This document shows, piece by piece, positions 46,936 through 57,842 of a DNA stretch of 64,000 nt; within the stretch, counting starts at the first letter, position 1; the number at the start of each line of letters is the position of its first letter. Source of the DNA: Bolinopsis microptera (taxonomy: Eukaryota > Ctenophora > Tentaculata > Lobata > Bolinopsidae); contig NC_087082.1 in the NCBI RefSeq assembly GCF_026151205.1, positions 15,099,365 to 15,163,364 on the forward strand, given 5' to 3'. The translations under genes and the position numbers were made by a program. The notes under the pieces were generated by a model, which was given only the letters and a program-made list of their open reading frames with translations, did not search any database and was not told the origin of the DNA.

Positions 46936-47237
46936 TGACTCCTCGAACCGTCACTGAGGGAAAGAAAATATGATAAATCTGAAAAAAGACAAAAAAAGAA
47001 AGACAAGGTTGTTCTACTCACTGGTACTAACTATTTCATCAACACAGTAAACTCTTACAGTGTCACAAAAGACATCGAAGAATTTGTTGAAACATTGTGG
47101 GCAGAATTTAATATCGCAAAAATAAGTATTTCAAACATTCTGCCTAGAGCTGTTACAAGTAAGAATAATATAATCCAGGGACTGAATCGATACTCGGAAA
47201 ATGTGTGTTATAAGCATATAAGCTATCGTACATAAAC
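46936..47237 (+). pseudogene. SGNH-hydrolase-like fragment
   Basis: An open frame without ATG runs from about 46936 to TAA at 47235. It encodes a Lys-rich linker (SEKRQKKKDK) then VVLLTGTN, SVTKDIEEFVETLWAEF and ISISNILPRAVTSKNN followed by IIQGLNRYSENVC. The GTN...ILPR...N arrangement resembles blocks III-V of SGNH/GDSL-type esterases found in retrotransposon ORF1 proteins and other invertebrate proteins. No splice sites or flanking domain found, so a remnant of a mobile element or lost gene is likely. Confidence 0.5.
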
Positions 47238-48299
47238 ACAGAACACGAGAATAAATAAGGAATTGTCAGGCTTGGTAAGCATCTCAAATACATAACTCAC
47301 TTGTGCTAAACTTCATTAAATTTTATAATCCAAGGTTATTAACATGAATCATATATATTACTATTTCATCTTGTTTACAATGTTAGATCAGCCCAAATTT
47401 CTAATTCATTGTAATTGCTCAACGTTTTTATATCTCTCAAGCTATATTTGGTGGCAAGAGATAATTTATAATCGCAGGGAATAGTGTTCGTGAATCTATA
47501 ACGTCTCCCATTCCAATGACCATAGTGCGTGATGAAAATCACATCCTTTACGAGGTGCATTTCAGTGAAAATAAGCAATAAGAAATAAAGAATGTAATTA
47601 CAAATTTTCACAATGTATAAAATCCTCGTTTATCTTGGATGTAATTAATAGTGTCTCATCATATAATGAAATAAACATTAGCTTTGGCTATTTCTACACT
47701 CCAGTTCTGTGAAAAAATAATAAACTGTTTCAGAGTATTTGCTAGGATAGCGGGGTCGCCTGTGTGTACGTGCATTTCTGACCAAACCAAGCAATTCACA
47801 AAGATTCTATTTAAATTTCATTAAAAGAAGAATAGAACTGTATGTCTCTCTTACTTGCAACCCTACTACAATCAAGCTGTTGTCCATTTAATCTAAAATG
47901 GTTCTATACTTCTCCAAAATGATTACTCGCATATAATTGTTCATATTTCTGACGTAATGTCAAAGTGGGTATCTATGTGATTTTCGTAATAATTAAATGG
48001 TTACCTTCATGCCCACAGTTCAATGTTTCAACCTACCAATATACCATACTTTATACTCATTAACTTATTATTTGTATACTATAATATGTTTTTGATTCTT
48101 AGTCCTTAGAAGGGCACTCTATTTACAGGTTTCGACTTATTTGAATGTCCTGCACAGTGCACAGAGCAACATGGTTGAATAGTGAATACCTGATAAAAAA
48201 CTGCACCCAAGACTGAAGACGAATGAACTTTGAACGCAAATTTCTGGCTGAAAACAAATTGTCTTCGTAAATTTTAAATTAATTCCTAAAAATAAGTGT
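47238..48299. other. AT-rich spacer, nothing recognised
   Basis: A 78-codon minus-strand frame at 47375-47611 begins with a hydrophobic stretch but has no further support. No repeats evident beyond short AT tracts. Confidence 0.3.
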
Positions 48300-49760
48300 G
48301 TGTTTAACAACTACGACAAAAGGTTCTTCCGACATTGTCTACAGCGGGCAATATCTTATATTTCGTTCAATTCTTCTAAAGTTTTCATAACCAAATTATG
48401 ATCTTTAAGATCGTCCATCAATAATTTAAAGAGGCTTTTGCCGGGACAACCTTGAACCTATACGCCCTTTTAATTTTGACAGGGCAGCTCAGAAATAAAT
48501 TGTTCTGAAACAAATGTAGATAAATCTAATCACTTTAAAATAGGCGGCTCAGTTACTGACACGTTCTTACCAAAACAATTTAAATATACCCAACTACCAT
48601 CTAGCTTACTCATAGAACACAACTCTGTATACTTTAAGTGGCCCTAACATTCAACCTAGGCAGAACAAAGCTTAAGGACAAAACATCTGATACTCTTAAC
48701 TTCAGAAATCTTCTCTATAGCCTCTTTTCTAATAACAGAACAATCGTCAGGTAACATGGCAATTAGAATGTTTTGGGAATGTGCAAAGTAAGAATTATTT
48801 CCTAAAACTTCTAAAAATATATTCCTGTGAACTTTACCCTTACCCGTAACGCGTTTCCTGACCAATGTTATTTCCTCAAACAAGAAGGCTATCATCCCAT
48901 TGTGAATCCAAGGTAACGACCAGATGGCTGCGCTACAAGGGTCGTGTGTTCCTCAGTAACCTTATGTCTAATCTTGTGTTGATCCAAGGCTAACGTACCT
49001 GGTTAGATAAACATTTTTACATAATTTACCTTTTTATATCAAGCAACCAAAAAAGGTAATGAGTCTCATACCTAAAATCCCATTTAATCGATAGGCTTGG
49101 ATATTCGACTCGAAATCCCATATTTATTTTGAAAGCGTTTAGTTGCCAAAAAGAAAGATCTATGAAATCAAAAAACTAAGCATTATACCTTTATCCTTTT
49201 TCCCGTCGTAGAGCAACTCCACTTTCAGATTCCAAGGCTATTCTAACGCTTTCTCTTTAGATCGCTGCACAATTCCTCTCACCTTCTTTACTGTAAACTG
49301 CTTGTCACACCCCATAAACTCGTTATATTTACAGGTAAGTCTAGCGCATACTTTGTTATTTACCCTGTGCGCAGCTATCAAGGGTGCCAACCCGTCAAGA
49401 TTGTCTATATATATTGTATCTTCTCTTCTTAGCAGAAGGGGTTCTAAAAGGAGTTTTCATAGTCGTTGTCATTAGAATCTGTATCTTCTTCCCAATCTAA
49501 CAGCAAACTTAACCTTCTTTTTTGTTTCTATTCACTTATCCGAGACTGAGAAGCGAGTTCCAGGCAAGCAGTAGGTTCTGATTCAGAAGAGGTTGCATGT
49601 TCGGATTGGCTAGCCGGTTCGTATTCTAATTGTTCTGCTGGAGTTGGAGGTTTAGACGAGGGTTCGGTTTCTGTTCGAGGTGGGGGTTCAGACGAAGGTT
49701 GAGGTTATGCTGGAGATTGAGGTTCTGCTGTAGGTTCAAATAGGAATACTTTTATGAAGT
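48300..49760 (-). pseudogene. Decayed gene, probably mobile-element derived
   Basis: Reading leftward: an acidic Ser/Pro/Glu-rich region (LEYEPASQSEHATSSESEP, about 49520-49680) broken by a TAG; a DWEEDTDSNDNDYENS tract; DNLDGLAPLIAAHRVNNKVC and TCKYNEFMGCDKQFTVKKV (about 49270-49410) with another stop; IAFLFEEITLVRKRVTGKGK, FLEVLGNNSYFAHSQNILIA and MLPDDCSVIRKEAIEKI (48656-48895); YTELCSMSKLDGSWVYL and VTEPPILK; then ISELPCQ. The order FAH..NILIAML..D...IR.EA..KI, then VTEPPIL, then PCQ matches from memory a widespread uncharacterised invertebrate family found in multicopy, transposon-like contexts. Frameshifts and stops separate the blocks, so it is not functional. Confidence 0.55.
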
Positions 49761-50084
49761 TAGATCCAGGAAACAATCATCGGATTTCTTCAGTCTCCTG
49801 AAATATGTTATGTCACATTAGATGATACGGAAAGACACTGTAACGGGCAATCTATGATTTGATCAAGCATACCCAAAAGGATTTCTTTCATAATAGTAGC
49901 TTATTAAAAACACAACATTAAGATTTCTATTAAAATCAACCTAAAACCACATGGCACAGCAACAATTTCACCAAGTGCAGATCGACCAACATAGCATGTG
50001 ATGATGTGACAAGTCGCCCCACGAAAAACCTCACCGAACCTCTACGCGGTGTGGGTGGGTGGCTCGAACGGGAGGTGTATGGGT

Positions 50085-51057
50085 GTTTCTAACCTATGCA
50101 AAGGAAGGGACTAGCCATCTCTACAACAAAGGAAAGGCTCTAATAGCCCATACTAACCTTAGAACCGCAGCATAACCGCTTTTCCCACAGGCAAATAACA
50201 CCTTCCGCAGGAAACTAATAGGCTCACAGGCTCCCACATGACGTGTAACCCCGGCCCAGCATTTGGTTTTGGATCGGACACTCAAAACAACGATAGAGGA
50301 GCGGTCATCACGCTCACAGGCTACCATGTCTCCTGTAACCCTAGGATTTAACACGCTCACAGGCTACCACGTCTCGTGTAACCCTAGGACTCTAACACTT
50401 AACAGACTCTAACACGCTCACAGGCTTCCACGTCTCGTGTACCCTAGGATTTGGTTTTGGATCGGACACTCAAAACAACGATAAAGGAGCGGTCTACACG
50501 CTCACAGGCTACCATGTCTCGTGTAACCCAAGGATTTGACACGCTCACAGGCTACCACGTCTCGTGTAACCCTAGGACTCTAACACTTAACAGACTCTAA
50601 CACGCTCGCAGGCTTCCACGTCTCGTGTACCCTAGGATTTGGTTTTGGATCGGACACTCAAAACAACGATAGAGGAGCGGTCTACTCGCTAACAGGCTTC
50701 CATGTCTCGTGGAACTCCAGGATTTAGTTTAGATTGGCCACTCAAAAAACGTAAGAGGAGCGGTCTACAGTGACATTACAGGAACATTGCATACTCCTAC
50801 GAGTTGCACGTAGCAGGCCATGACCTCCCCTGGAAGTCCCTGTCTCTCTGTCGTTAACCTGGCGGGGTTGCACCAGGGGCGGTGGTAACAGAACTTCAAG
50901 ACTCTCGGAGTCTGTTGTCGATATCTATGTTTAATATATATATATGGTATATAATTTGGGAGTCTCTCTCTCTCCAGCAGCAGGAGTTGAAGAGTGGGGA
51001 CGCGTTGTGAAAGCCACCGTAAGAAGGGCTTACTGTCGACGTCGACCAATCAAAAGA
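50085..51057 (+). repeat. Dispersed repeat DR-A, copy 2
   Basis: Collinear with 3778-4332 but about 420 bp longer because of tandem amplification between about 50215 and 50720. Ends in CAGCAGCAGGAGTTGAAGAG and CGACCAATCAAAAGA, as does copy 1. Confidence 0.65.
50215..50720 (+). repeat. Higher-order tandem repeat of a CACGCTCACAGGCT monomer
   Basis: Nine copies of CACGCTCACAGGCT..CCA.GTCTCGTG at about 50218, 50308, 50353, 50413, 50497, 50542, 50602 and 50685 (plus a diverged start). Spacing repeats every 189 bp (50308 to 50497, 50353 to 50542, 50413 to 50602), so three unequal monomers make one higher-order unit. Each unit carries GGATCGGACACTCAAAACAA. Confidence 0.8.
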
Positions 51058-52237
51058 TTCACCAGATCATGACTGTAAATCACAAGCCTTCGACAAGGCT
51101 AGTAAATAAAAGGTAAATAAAAGGTAATGCTTTTGACGATGATAGAAAGTCAAAATTTTGAAACAGTTGCTAGGAGACCCGTTGCGGTTGCTATGGAGTA
51201 TGGTGGGCAATGCAAATGGTTACGTAAAAACTTGAAAGAACACCTTTAAACCTTAGAAGTTAGAACTACCAATAACTTTTTACAGAGTGAAGTTTAGACA
51301 AATGGATAAAAAGTTATCCAAAAAGAACATCGGCCTCGCCATAATTCATATTTTTGTCGACAAAATATGTAAATGTAACGTACGCGCAGAGATTGAGATA
51401 GTGCTCACGAAATGTGCACTTTGTACAAATTTACTTCGAATCTAATTACGCGGGAATCCGCCCACGTGTGAGCCCCGCAACGGCCAACTGTACCTAAGGA
51501 ATGTGTGTAGAATAAGATAGTGTATATAGATTGACATCCTATCGTAGTAATTAAGTAGTGACCTAATTGCGACCATCATGTGTACATCTTGTGATAACAT
51601 AGTTTTTAGTTTTACTAAGAGATCAGATCGCAAATAACTTATCAATAAAATTCACTTACATGGTAGATTGCAGAGTGCAGACCAAGAACTAGAACATGAA
51701 CTGCATGTACGAAGTCTTTTTTTTCCCATTATGGTCAGATATCATACCGATGAGTCAATTGAGGGGATACTTCGACAATATCTTCCTCTCAGTCTCCATT
51801 ATGGATACCGAACTTTACCCCTTATTCTCGGCTCATTATTAAGTTATTACCGGGCCAAGAGTCAACACGTTACCTGAGTATTGAATTAAATAAGTGCATG
51901 ATTGTACTGATTGTAATTCAAGTGATAACTTGTGATAACATATGCAAAAATTCAACCGTCTGCGACCTTGAAAATGCCATATATAAGTTAAATTAAATCG
52001 ACACTTAAAGTCAAATAACTTGCCTGCATATACAGAGAATACTGATGTTGTCTTGTTACATCTTACACTTGATTAGTCCTTGCTATGGAAAATTATAATT
52101 AAAAGCAGCATTACTAATTGGGTTTAAAAATACCTAATTCAAAAACTGAACAAAAAACACTATAAATATAATGAGCGCTATAATCTGAGTAAAATAAACA
52201 GTCAACATTACGTGATGTCGGGAAAGGCACTGAAATA
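51058..52237. other. Spacer, no gene seen
   Basis: AT-rich. Open frames at 51442 (minus) and 51668 (plus) lack recognisable domains. The satellite homology begins near 52238. Confidence 0.3.
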
Positions 52238-53822
52238 TGTATGAGACACATTAGAAACACTTAATAACTGGTTTTCTAGCAGCGATGTGATGTATTATTG
52301 TTAACTGTCCTCTATTTTAGGGTTCTTTTATAACAGCTTTGATATTGGACACTTACGACACTGTTTAATAAAAGGTACAGATAGTAGAAGTGAAGGTTAC
52401 ATCAATGTGTCTTTAACAAAACTTCATAACTGGAGAAGGGAGCTGAACAGGGAATCTGGACACAGAACCAGTATGTCGATTAAGCTCTAGGTCATTGTGA
52501 GAGCTCGGAGCCACAGCTAACTAAAACTCTTGTAAAACTCTCATTTGCTAAAAGCAGCACGCCTATTTATATGCACTGGTCCAAATCCCGTGAGGGACTG
52601 TGTTATTACTTAAGTGGCTAGTTAGAGGTAGTTTGGGCAAGTTGCGGTTAACTCTGGTAAGAAGTGGTAGGATCTGGTAAGTTAGGGCAGGTTAAGACTA
52701 TCCCCCCTAAAGCTTTTAGAAATAGCTGCTCACTGCTATTGTTACTACTGATCATGTGGTGCAATGTGTTATGATATTGTGTTAGCCCATATCAAGTTCT
52801 AGATTATTCTATAGAAGGTAAATCTATCAATAGTAAAATGCCAAAGCTAGCAACCCAACATAATAACCCCTCACATTCTGTCGGGCCTTTTACTGTGGCA
52901 ATTCGTCCGGGTCCCGGGAGTTGTTAAACAATTTAAAAAATAGCTGGAATAGTGAATACTATATTTGGAATAGTCGTGGAGTGTACGGGGTAGATTTAAG
53001 CACCAACCAGAGTGTATGAAACTTAAAACTGGACATAATTTCAGATAACCGGATCGGAAAGGTCTGACCTTCTGTGAGTGTTGAACAGGCCACAGTGCAG
53101 GAAGTAGCCTCTAAAAAAATCACGTATTCAACGTCCCACTTGATGTTAAAAACTATAATCAAAATGATAATACAAACTGAGCTCTTTGTTTTAATATCAA
53201 TGTTCGAGGGATATTAGAAGCTTAAATAGTAAAGGACAAAGGTACGATCAAATGTTATTTCTACACAAATGGTTTACTGTTATAATTAAGCAAATCATCG
53301 AGTAAACACAGAGTGTAAACAAATATATGAGACATAGTAGAAACACTTGATAACTGGTTTTCTAGCAGCGATGTGATGTATAATAACCCCTCACATTCTG
53401 TCGGGCCTATTATTATGGCAATTCGTCCGGGAGTGGTTAAACAATTTAAAGGGCAGGCAGGAGCCTCCACAAAAGTCACGTATTCAACTTCCCACTTGAT
53501 GTTTAAATCTATAATACAAACAGAGCTCTTTGTTTTAATATCAATGTTCGAGGGATATTAGAAGCTTAAATAGTAAAGGTACGATCAAATGTTATTTCTA
53601 CACATATTGGGGGGGGGGGGGCCAACCATATTAAAGTATATTAAAATGTAGGATTTTTCCCGATTTTGACCCGGGGATATACTTTAATATACTTTAATAT
53701 ACTTTAATATACTTTAATATATCCCTATCTCCTTGGAGGCCTACATCAAAAATTTTTGCCCAAAATAAGCTTGAAATGCAATCCTTAATCGATTCCAAAA
53801 AGTTCTTGAAAAAATATTGAAA

Positions 53823-55840
53823 ACTGATGGAGTTATTTCAATTTTAATGAAGTTATTTTGGCTAGTATTCTGAACCGAGATATTATGTGCAATTTTCCCA
53901 ATTTTGTTCATGGAGGTCTTTTTACTTAGTATCCACTATATCCAACAAACACTGAGTTACATCTTTCACATAGAGTTAGTCTCATTAAAATCCCTTACAA
54001 ACAAGAGAGTAAACAGATCTGCGGCAGTGCGGGATAAGAATGGGACACTTATATCAGATCCCGAAGCTCAGTCACATCGCTGGGCCGAATATTTTGAAGA
54101 ACTCTTGACGCCAGCAGCAGATGCGGTGGATTTCTCTCTATTGGATGAGGACGAAAAGGTACTTTCTTTTGAATATCTTAGTAATGATGATGAGCCACCG
54201 TCCTTGTTTGAAATTGAGGAAGCTATCAAGAAGTTGAAGAACTACAAAAGTGCTGGAATTGATGAAATTTCAAATGAGCAGTTAAAGTACGGTTCTCCTG
54301 GACTTCTGCCTTGGTTAAAAGATTTGTTTGAAACTGTATGGAAAAGTGAGGATATTCCTAGTGATTGGAGGAAAGGAATCATCACCATCATCCCAAAGAA
54401 AGGGGACCTCACATATTGCAACAACAACAGAGGGATAACTCTACGCTCCACCGTATCGAAGTTATTTCAAATCGTGTTGTTAAAAAGACTAAGTAATGGG
54501 CTTGAAAAGTTACTTAGAGAAAATCAGTGTGGTTTCAGGAGAAACCGTTCTTGTATAGATCAGCTATACTCCCTTCATTGTATAATACACAATTGTATAG
54601 AATTCAACGTCCCTTTGTATATAAACTTTATTGATTTTAAAGCTGCTTTTGATTCAATCAATCGTGACTTTATTTGGAAAGCTTTTGAACATTATGGTCT
54701 TCCAACAAAATACATCAATGTTTTCAAAGCGTTCTTTAGAGCAACTGAAAGTGCAGTTCGTGTCAATGGGGAATTGACAAGATGGTTTGATGTCGATTCG
54801 GGGACTGGACAAGGTGATGTGCAAGGGCCTCCCATTTTCAACCTTGTACTTAACTGGGGATTAGAACTTGCCGAGAAGTTTAAAAATATATCGCGTGGTT
54901 TTACTCTTCAGTACAGACAAAGTTCCAGACAACCGGAAAAATGTGTCATTGATTTGGACTATGCTGATGACATAGCAGGCATGGATGACACTGTCGAGGG
55001 ACTGCAAGAAACAACGGACAATATTGCGAAATACTGTGGGCTTGGGGGTTTAAAGATGAACGCAAAGAAAACAGAGATCATGGTAATTGGGAAAGATACG
55101 TCGCAGCACCCACTCCCAGAGAATAGGACCATAGATATTACTGTCGATGGAAACTCTGCAAAGCAGGTCACTCAATTCACTTATTTGGGTGCCAAAATTA
55201 CATCGGATGGCAAGATCGATAAAGAAATAAGTGTCAGGATTGGAAAAGCAACCGGAGCTTTTAACCAACTCAATAACATTTGGAAGAATAAGAACATAAG
55301 CATTAACAACAAAGTGCGAATCTACATCGCAGCTGTTCTTACCATTCTGACCTATGGAAGTGAGATATGGAACACGACTCAAGTGCAGACAAGAAGATTA
55401 GAGTCTTTCCATCAGTACTGCTTACGCAGAATCCTGAGAGTGAGGTGGTTCCATCGAGTAAGAAATGAAGATGTTTTAAGAAGGGCTTCAATAACTGCTC
55501 TTACTGACATAATAGCAACAAAACGGCTACGTTGGTTTGGACATGTCAGTAGAATGCCTGAAGATCGGTTACCTAACTATCTACTTGAATGGAAACCCAA
55601 GCATGGGAAACGATCAAGAGGCAGGCCTAGGAAGAGCTTAAATGATGTATTTATTGAAGATGCTGAGCAGAGATTGGATCGTAATGGACTCACGATTGAT
55701 TGTATGAGAAGATTGGCTGCAGATCGAAAAGGATGGAGAAATATTACCCGCCGAAGTTGTATAATACAAAGTAATGACGCAGATGACGCAGACTAATCCT
55801 TTTGGATGGAGATCTCGCCATGTAACATGTATGTAACATT
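53823..55840 (+). mobile_element. 5'-truncated RTE-type LINE with 14-bp target duplication
   Basis: The perfect direct repeat AAAAAATATTGAAA flanks it (53809-53822 and 55841-55854). The 3' end is a short UTR with ATGTAACATGTATGTAACAT, matching the short repetitive 3' tails of RTE-group elements. The endonuclease region is missing, consistent with 5' truncation. It is nested inside the G-run element, itself inside the satellite, giving a clear relative chronology. Confidence 0.82.
53904..55796 (+). CDS. Non-LTR reverse transcriptase (LINE ORF2 fragment)
   Basis: The frame is open for 630 codons. The first ~25 residues are probably not original protein. From about residue 28 it matches the linker before RT (RWAEYFEELL), then the RT domain: NYKSAGIDEISNEQLKYG (113-130), GIITIIPKKGD, GFRRNRSCIDQLYSL (210-224), FIDFKAAFD with catalytic Asp (242-250), GTGQGDVQGPPIFNLVLNW, catalytic YADD (353-356) and GLKMNAKKTE. 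The C-terminal part has FTYLGAKITSDG, YCLRRILRVRWFHRVRNEDV and KRLRWFGHVSRMPEDRLP, typical of RTE-type LINEs often mis-annotated as craniofacial development protein 2-like. The apurinic endonuclease domain is absent. The RT core looks intact, so this is a recent insertion unable to self-mobilise without the missing nuclease. Confidence 0.88.
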   Translation: MFMEVFLLSIHYIQQTLSYIFHIELVSLKSLTNKRVNRSAAVRDKNGTLISDPEAQSHRWAEYFEELLTPAADAVDFSLLDEDEKVLSFEYLSNDDEPPSLFEIEEAIKKLKNYKSAGIDEISNEQLKYGSPGLLPWLKDLFETVWKSEDIPSDWRKGIITIIPKKGDLTYCNNNRGITLRSTVSKLFQIVLLKRLSNGLEKLLRENQCGFRRNRSCIDQLYSLHCIIHNCIEFNVPLYINFIDFKAAFDSINRDFIWKAFEHYGLPTKYINVFKAFFRATESAVRVNGELTRWFDVDSGTGQGDVQGPPIFNLVLNWGLELAEKFKNISRGFTLQYRQSSRQPEKCVIDLDYADDIAGMDDTVEGLQETTDNIAKYCGLGGLKMNAKKTEIMVIGKDTSQHPLPENRTIDITVDGNSAKQVTQFTYLGAKITSDGKIDKEISVRIGKATGAFNQLNNIWKNKNISINNKVRIYIAAVLTILTYGSEIWNTTQVQTRRLESFHQYCLRRILRVRWFHRVRNEDVLRRASITALTDIIATKRLRWFGHVSRMPEDRLPNYLLEWKPKHGKRSRGRPRKSLNDVFIEDAEQRLDRNGLTIDCMRRLAADRKGWRNITRRSCIIQSNDADDAD

Positions 55841-56143
55841 AAAAAATATTGAAATTTTATCGAATTTGGGCAAAAGCGAATTTGGACAAAAGCGTATGCC
55901 CAAATATGGGCATATTTTTTAAAGCTCATAGCTCAGCCAATTTTTGACCAATCTGGATGGAAATTCATGTACTAGTCCTAAAACAGGCTTATCTTGCGAA
56001 TCTGAGTGAAAAATATAGTTCATCATGTAAATCTTAACGAAGAATATAAATCTTCGAATTGTAGGTATATTAAAGTATATTAAAATGTAGGATTTTTTCC
56101 GATTTTGACCCGGGGATATACTTTAATATACTTTAATATGGTT

Positions 56144-56178
<35 letters not shown>

Positions 56179-57110
56179 ATATTATGGCAATTCGTCCGGG
56201 AGTGGTTAAACAATTTAAAGGGCAGGCAGGAGCCTCCACAAAAGTCACGTATTCAACTTCCCACTTGATGTTTAAATCTACAATACAAACGTTCGAGGGA
56301 TATTAGAAGCTTAAATAGTAAAGGTACGATCAAATGTTATTTCTACACATATGGTTTACTGTTATAATTAAGCAAATCGTCGAGTAAACACAGAGTGTAA
56401 ACAAATATATGAGACATAGTAGAAACACTTAATAACTGGTTTCCAAGCAGCGATGTGATGTATAATAACCCCTCACATTCTGTGATCTGTCGGGCCTATT
56501 ATTATGGCAATTCGTCCGGGAGTGGTTAAACAATTTAAAGGGCAGGCAGGAGCCTCCACAAAAGTCACGTATTCAACTTCCCACTTGATGTTTAAATCTA
56601 TAATACAAACAGAGCTCTTTGTTTTAATATCAATGTTCGAGGGATATTAGAAGCTTAAATAGTAAAGGTACGATCAAATGTTATTTCTACACATATGGTT
56701 TACTGTTATAATTAAGCAAATCGTCGAGTAAACACAGAGTGTAAACAAATATATGAGACATAGTAGAAACACTTAATAACTGGTTTCCTAGCAGCGATGT
56801 GATGTATAATAACCCCTCACATTCTGTCGGGCCTATTATTATGGCAATTCGTCCGGGAGTGGTTAAACAATTTAAAGGGCAGGCAGGAGCCTCCACAAAA
56901 GTCACGTATTCAACTTCCCACTTGATGTTTAAATCTATATAATACAAACTGAGCTCTTTGTTTTAATATCAATGTTCGAGGGATATTAGAAGCTTAAATA
57001 GTAAAGGTACGATCAAATGTTATTTCTACACATATGGTTTACTGTTATAATTAAGCAAATCGTCGAGTAAACACAGAGTGTAAAAAATAAAAAGCATATG
57101 AGACATATTA

Positions 57111-57689
57111 GAAACACCTGTGATGTGATCGACAGCTTGTTAGTGTACGGCTAGCACGATCCTGTCCGCACCTAGTCAATCAGGGTATCGATAGATCAGA
57201 TCTCAACGGATCACATCAGCATTAGAACAATAGGAGCAACGTCACGAGATTACCCGTAAGCTTGTGAAATACGAATGTGAACCGAAGTTACAATATGTAA
57301 TCCGAAATTCGGACAGATGTCGCCAAAAACTACTCCTGTCCGACAGCGAAATCTGTCCGAAATCCCTAATTCGGCTGTCGGACAGATGTCGCTGCCGGAC
57401 AAATTGTTGTTTTCTTGAGTCACAATTGTCGATTTTAGATTACTAAAACGTCTGACCTGTTGAACATATTGATATGATAAAACTGATAATAATTCTGGGA
57501 TCAGGATAGGCATGAGCAGGTTGCAGTAAAGTTACGTCTACAGAAACCGAACACTGTGTTTTAATATTAAAGTTCAAAATATTATGTGCCTTTAAACTTA
57601 TACACAAACAGGTCCGACCGGTATACCTTTCAATTAACTGATATGAAATGCTTAAACAAGACCAAATCCCCTAAAATATACATTCATTC
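57111..57689. other. Spacer with GTCGGACAGAT motifs
   Basis: Around 57310-57400 short motifs (TCGGACAGATGTCGC twice, TGTCCGACAGCGAAATCTG) form inverted and direct repeats within 100 bp, possibly a small hairpin element. No gene. Confidence 0.4.
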
Positions 57690-57701
57690 AACGTGCATTA
57701 A

Positions 57702-57842
57702 ATTTTACGGACGAAATGATCCCAGGGGGGACTCCCAACCCCTCGGCGGGTAGTTGATACACCCTTCACAAGCAAGAGCCACTTTGGTCTACTTGCTGTG
57801 AGGTGTCTCAGCTACATGGGTTGGGGGTCCCCCTTTTTTTTT
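57702..57842 (+). ncRNA. Retroposed structured hairpin RNA candidate
   Basis: 57725-57833 folds into one long hairpin. The basal stem GGGGGACTCCCAACCC pairs over 16 positions with GGGTTGGGGGTCCCCC (one G-U), then GTAGTTGATACACC pairs with GGTGTCTCAGCTAC, then CACAAGCAAG with CTTGCTGTG, with a small terminal loop. It is followed by nine T (57834-57842). The block is flanked by the 12-bp direct repeat AACGTGCATTAA (57690-57701 and 57843-57854). The flank indicates insertion with target duplication. A T-run is a Pol III terminator, but a retroposed tail would normally be A-rich in the same orientation, so the transcript orientation is uncertain. Alternatives: hairpin MITE or pre-miRNA-like RNA gene. 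Confidence 0.55.

Larger units (their letters stand above)
53609..56178. mobile_element. G-run/C-run-bounded element with CCAACCATATTAAAGTATAT ends
   Basis: Left end: 13 G then CCAACCATATTAAAGTATAT (53609-53641). Right end: the complement followed by 33 C (56120-56178). Both sides also carry, in direct orientation, a block with GTAGGATTTTT and CCGATTTTGACCCGGGGATA. A possible 5-bp duplication ATATT flanks the element. Without the nested LINE it would be about 540 bp, so a non-autonomous DNA element is likely. It is inserted in a satellite monomer lacking about 155 bp. Confidence 0.65.
52238..57110 (+). repeat. ~337-bp tandem satellite array, interrupted
   Basis: Landmark GGCAATTCGTCCGGG occurs at 52897, 53417, 56186, 56506 and 56843; full units are 337 bp (56506 to 56843) and 320 bp (56186 to 56506, with a ~24-bp deletion). 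Each unit contains GTGATGTATAATAACCCCTC, CACGTATTCAACTTCCCACT and GAGGGATATTAGAAGCTTAA. The first unit (52238-52300) is split from its continuation at 52856 by about 555 bp of unrelated sequence, and the array is further interrupted by the element at 53609-56178. Short frames read through satellite units are not genes. Confidence 0.88.

Noticed and set aside
56687-56947. 86-codon minus-strand ORF repeated at 53261
   Set aside because: Reads through satellite monomers; repetition reflects the tandem array.
50215-57110. CRISPR array
   Set aside because: The tandem repeats here are satellites with long monomers and no short unique spacers; no cas-like genes.
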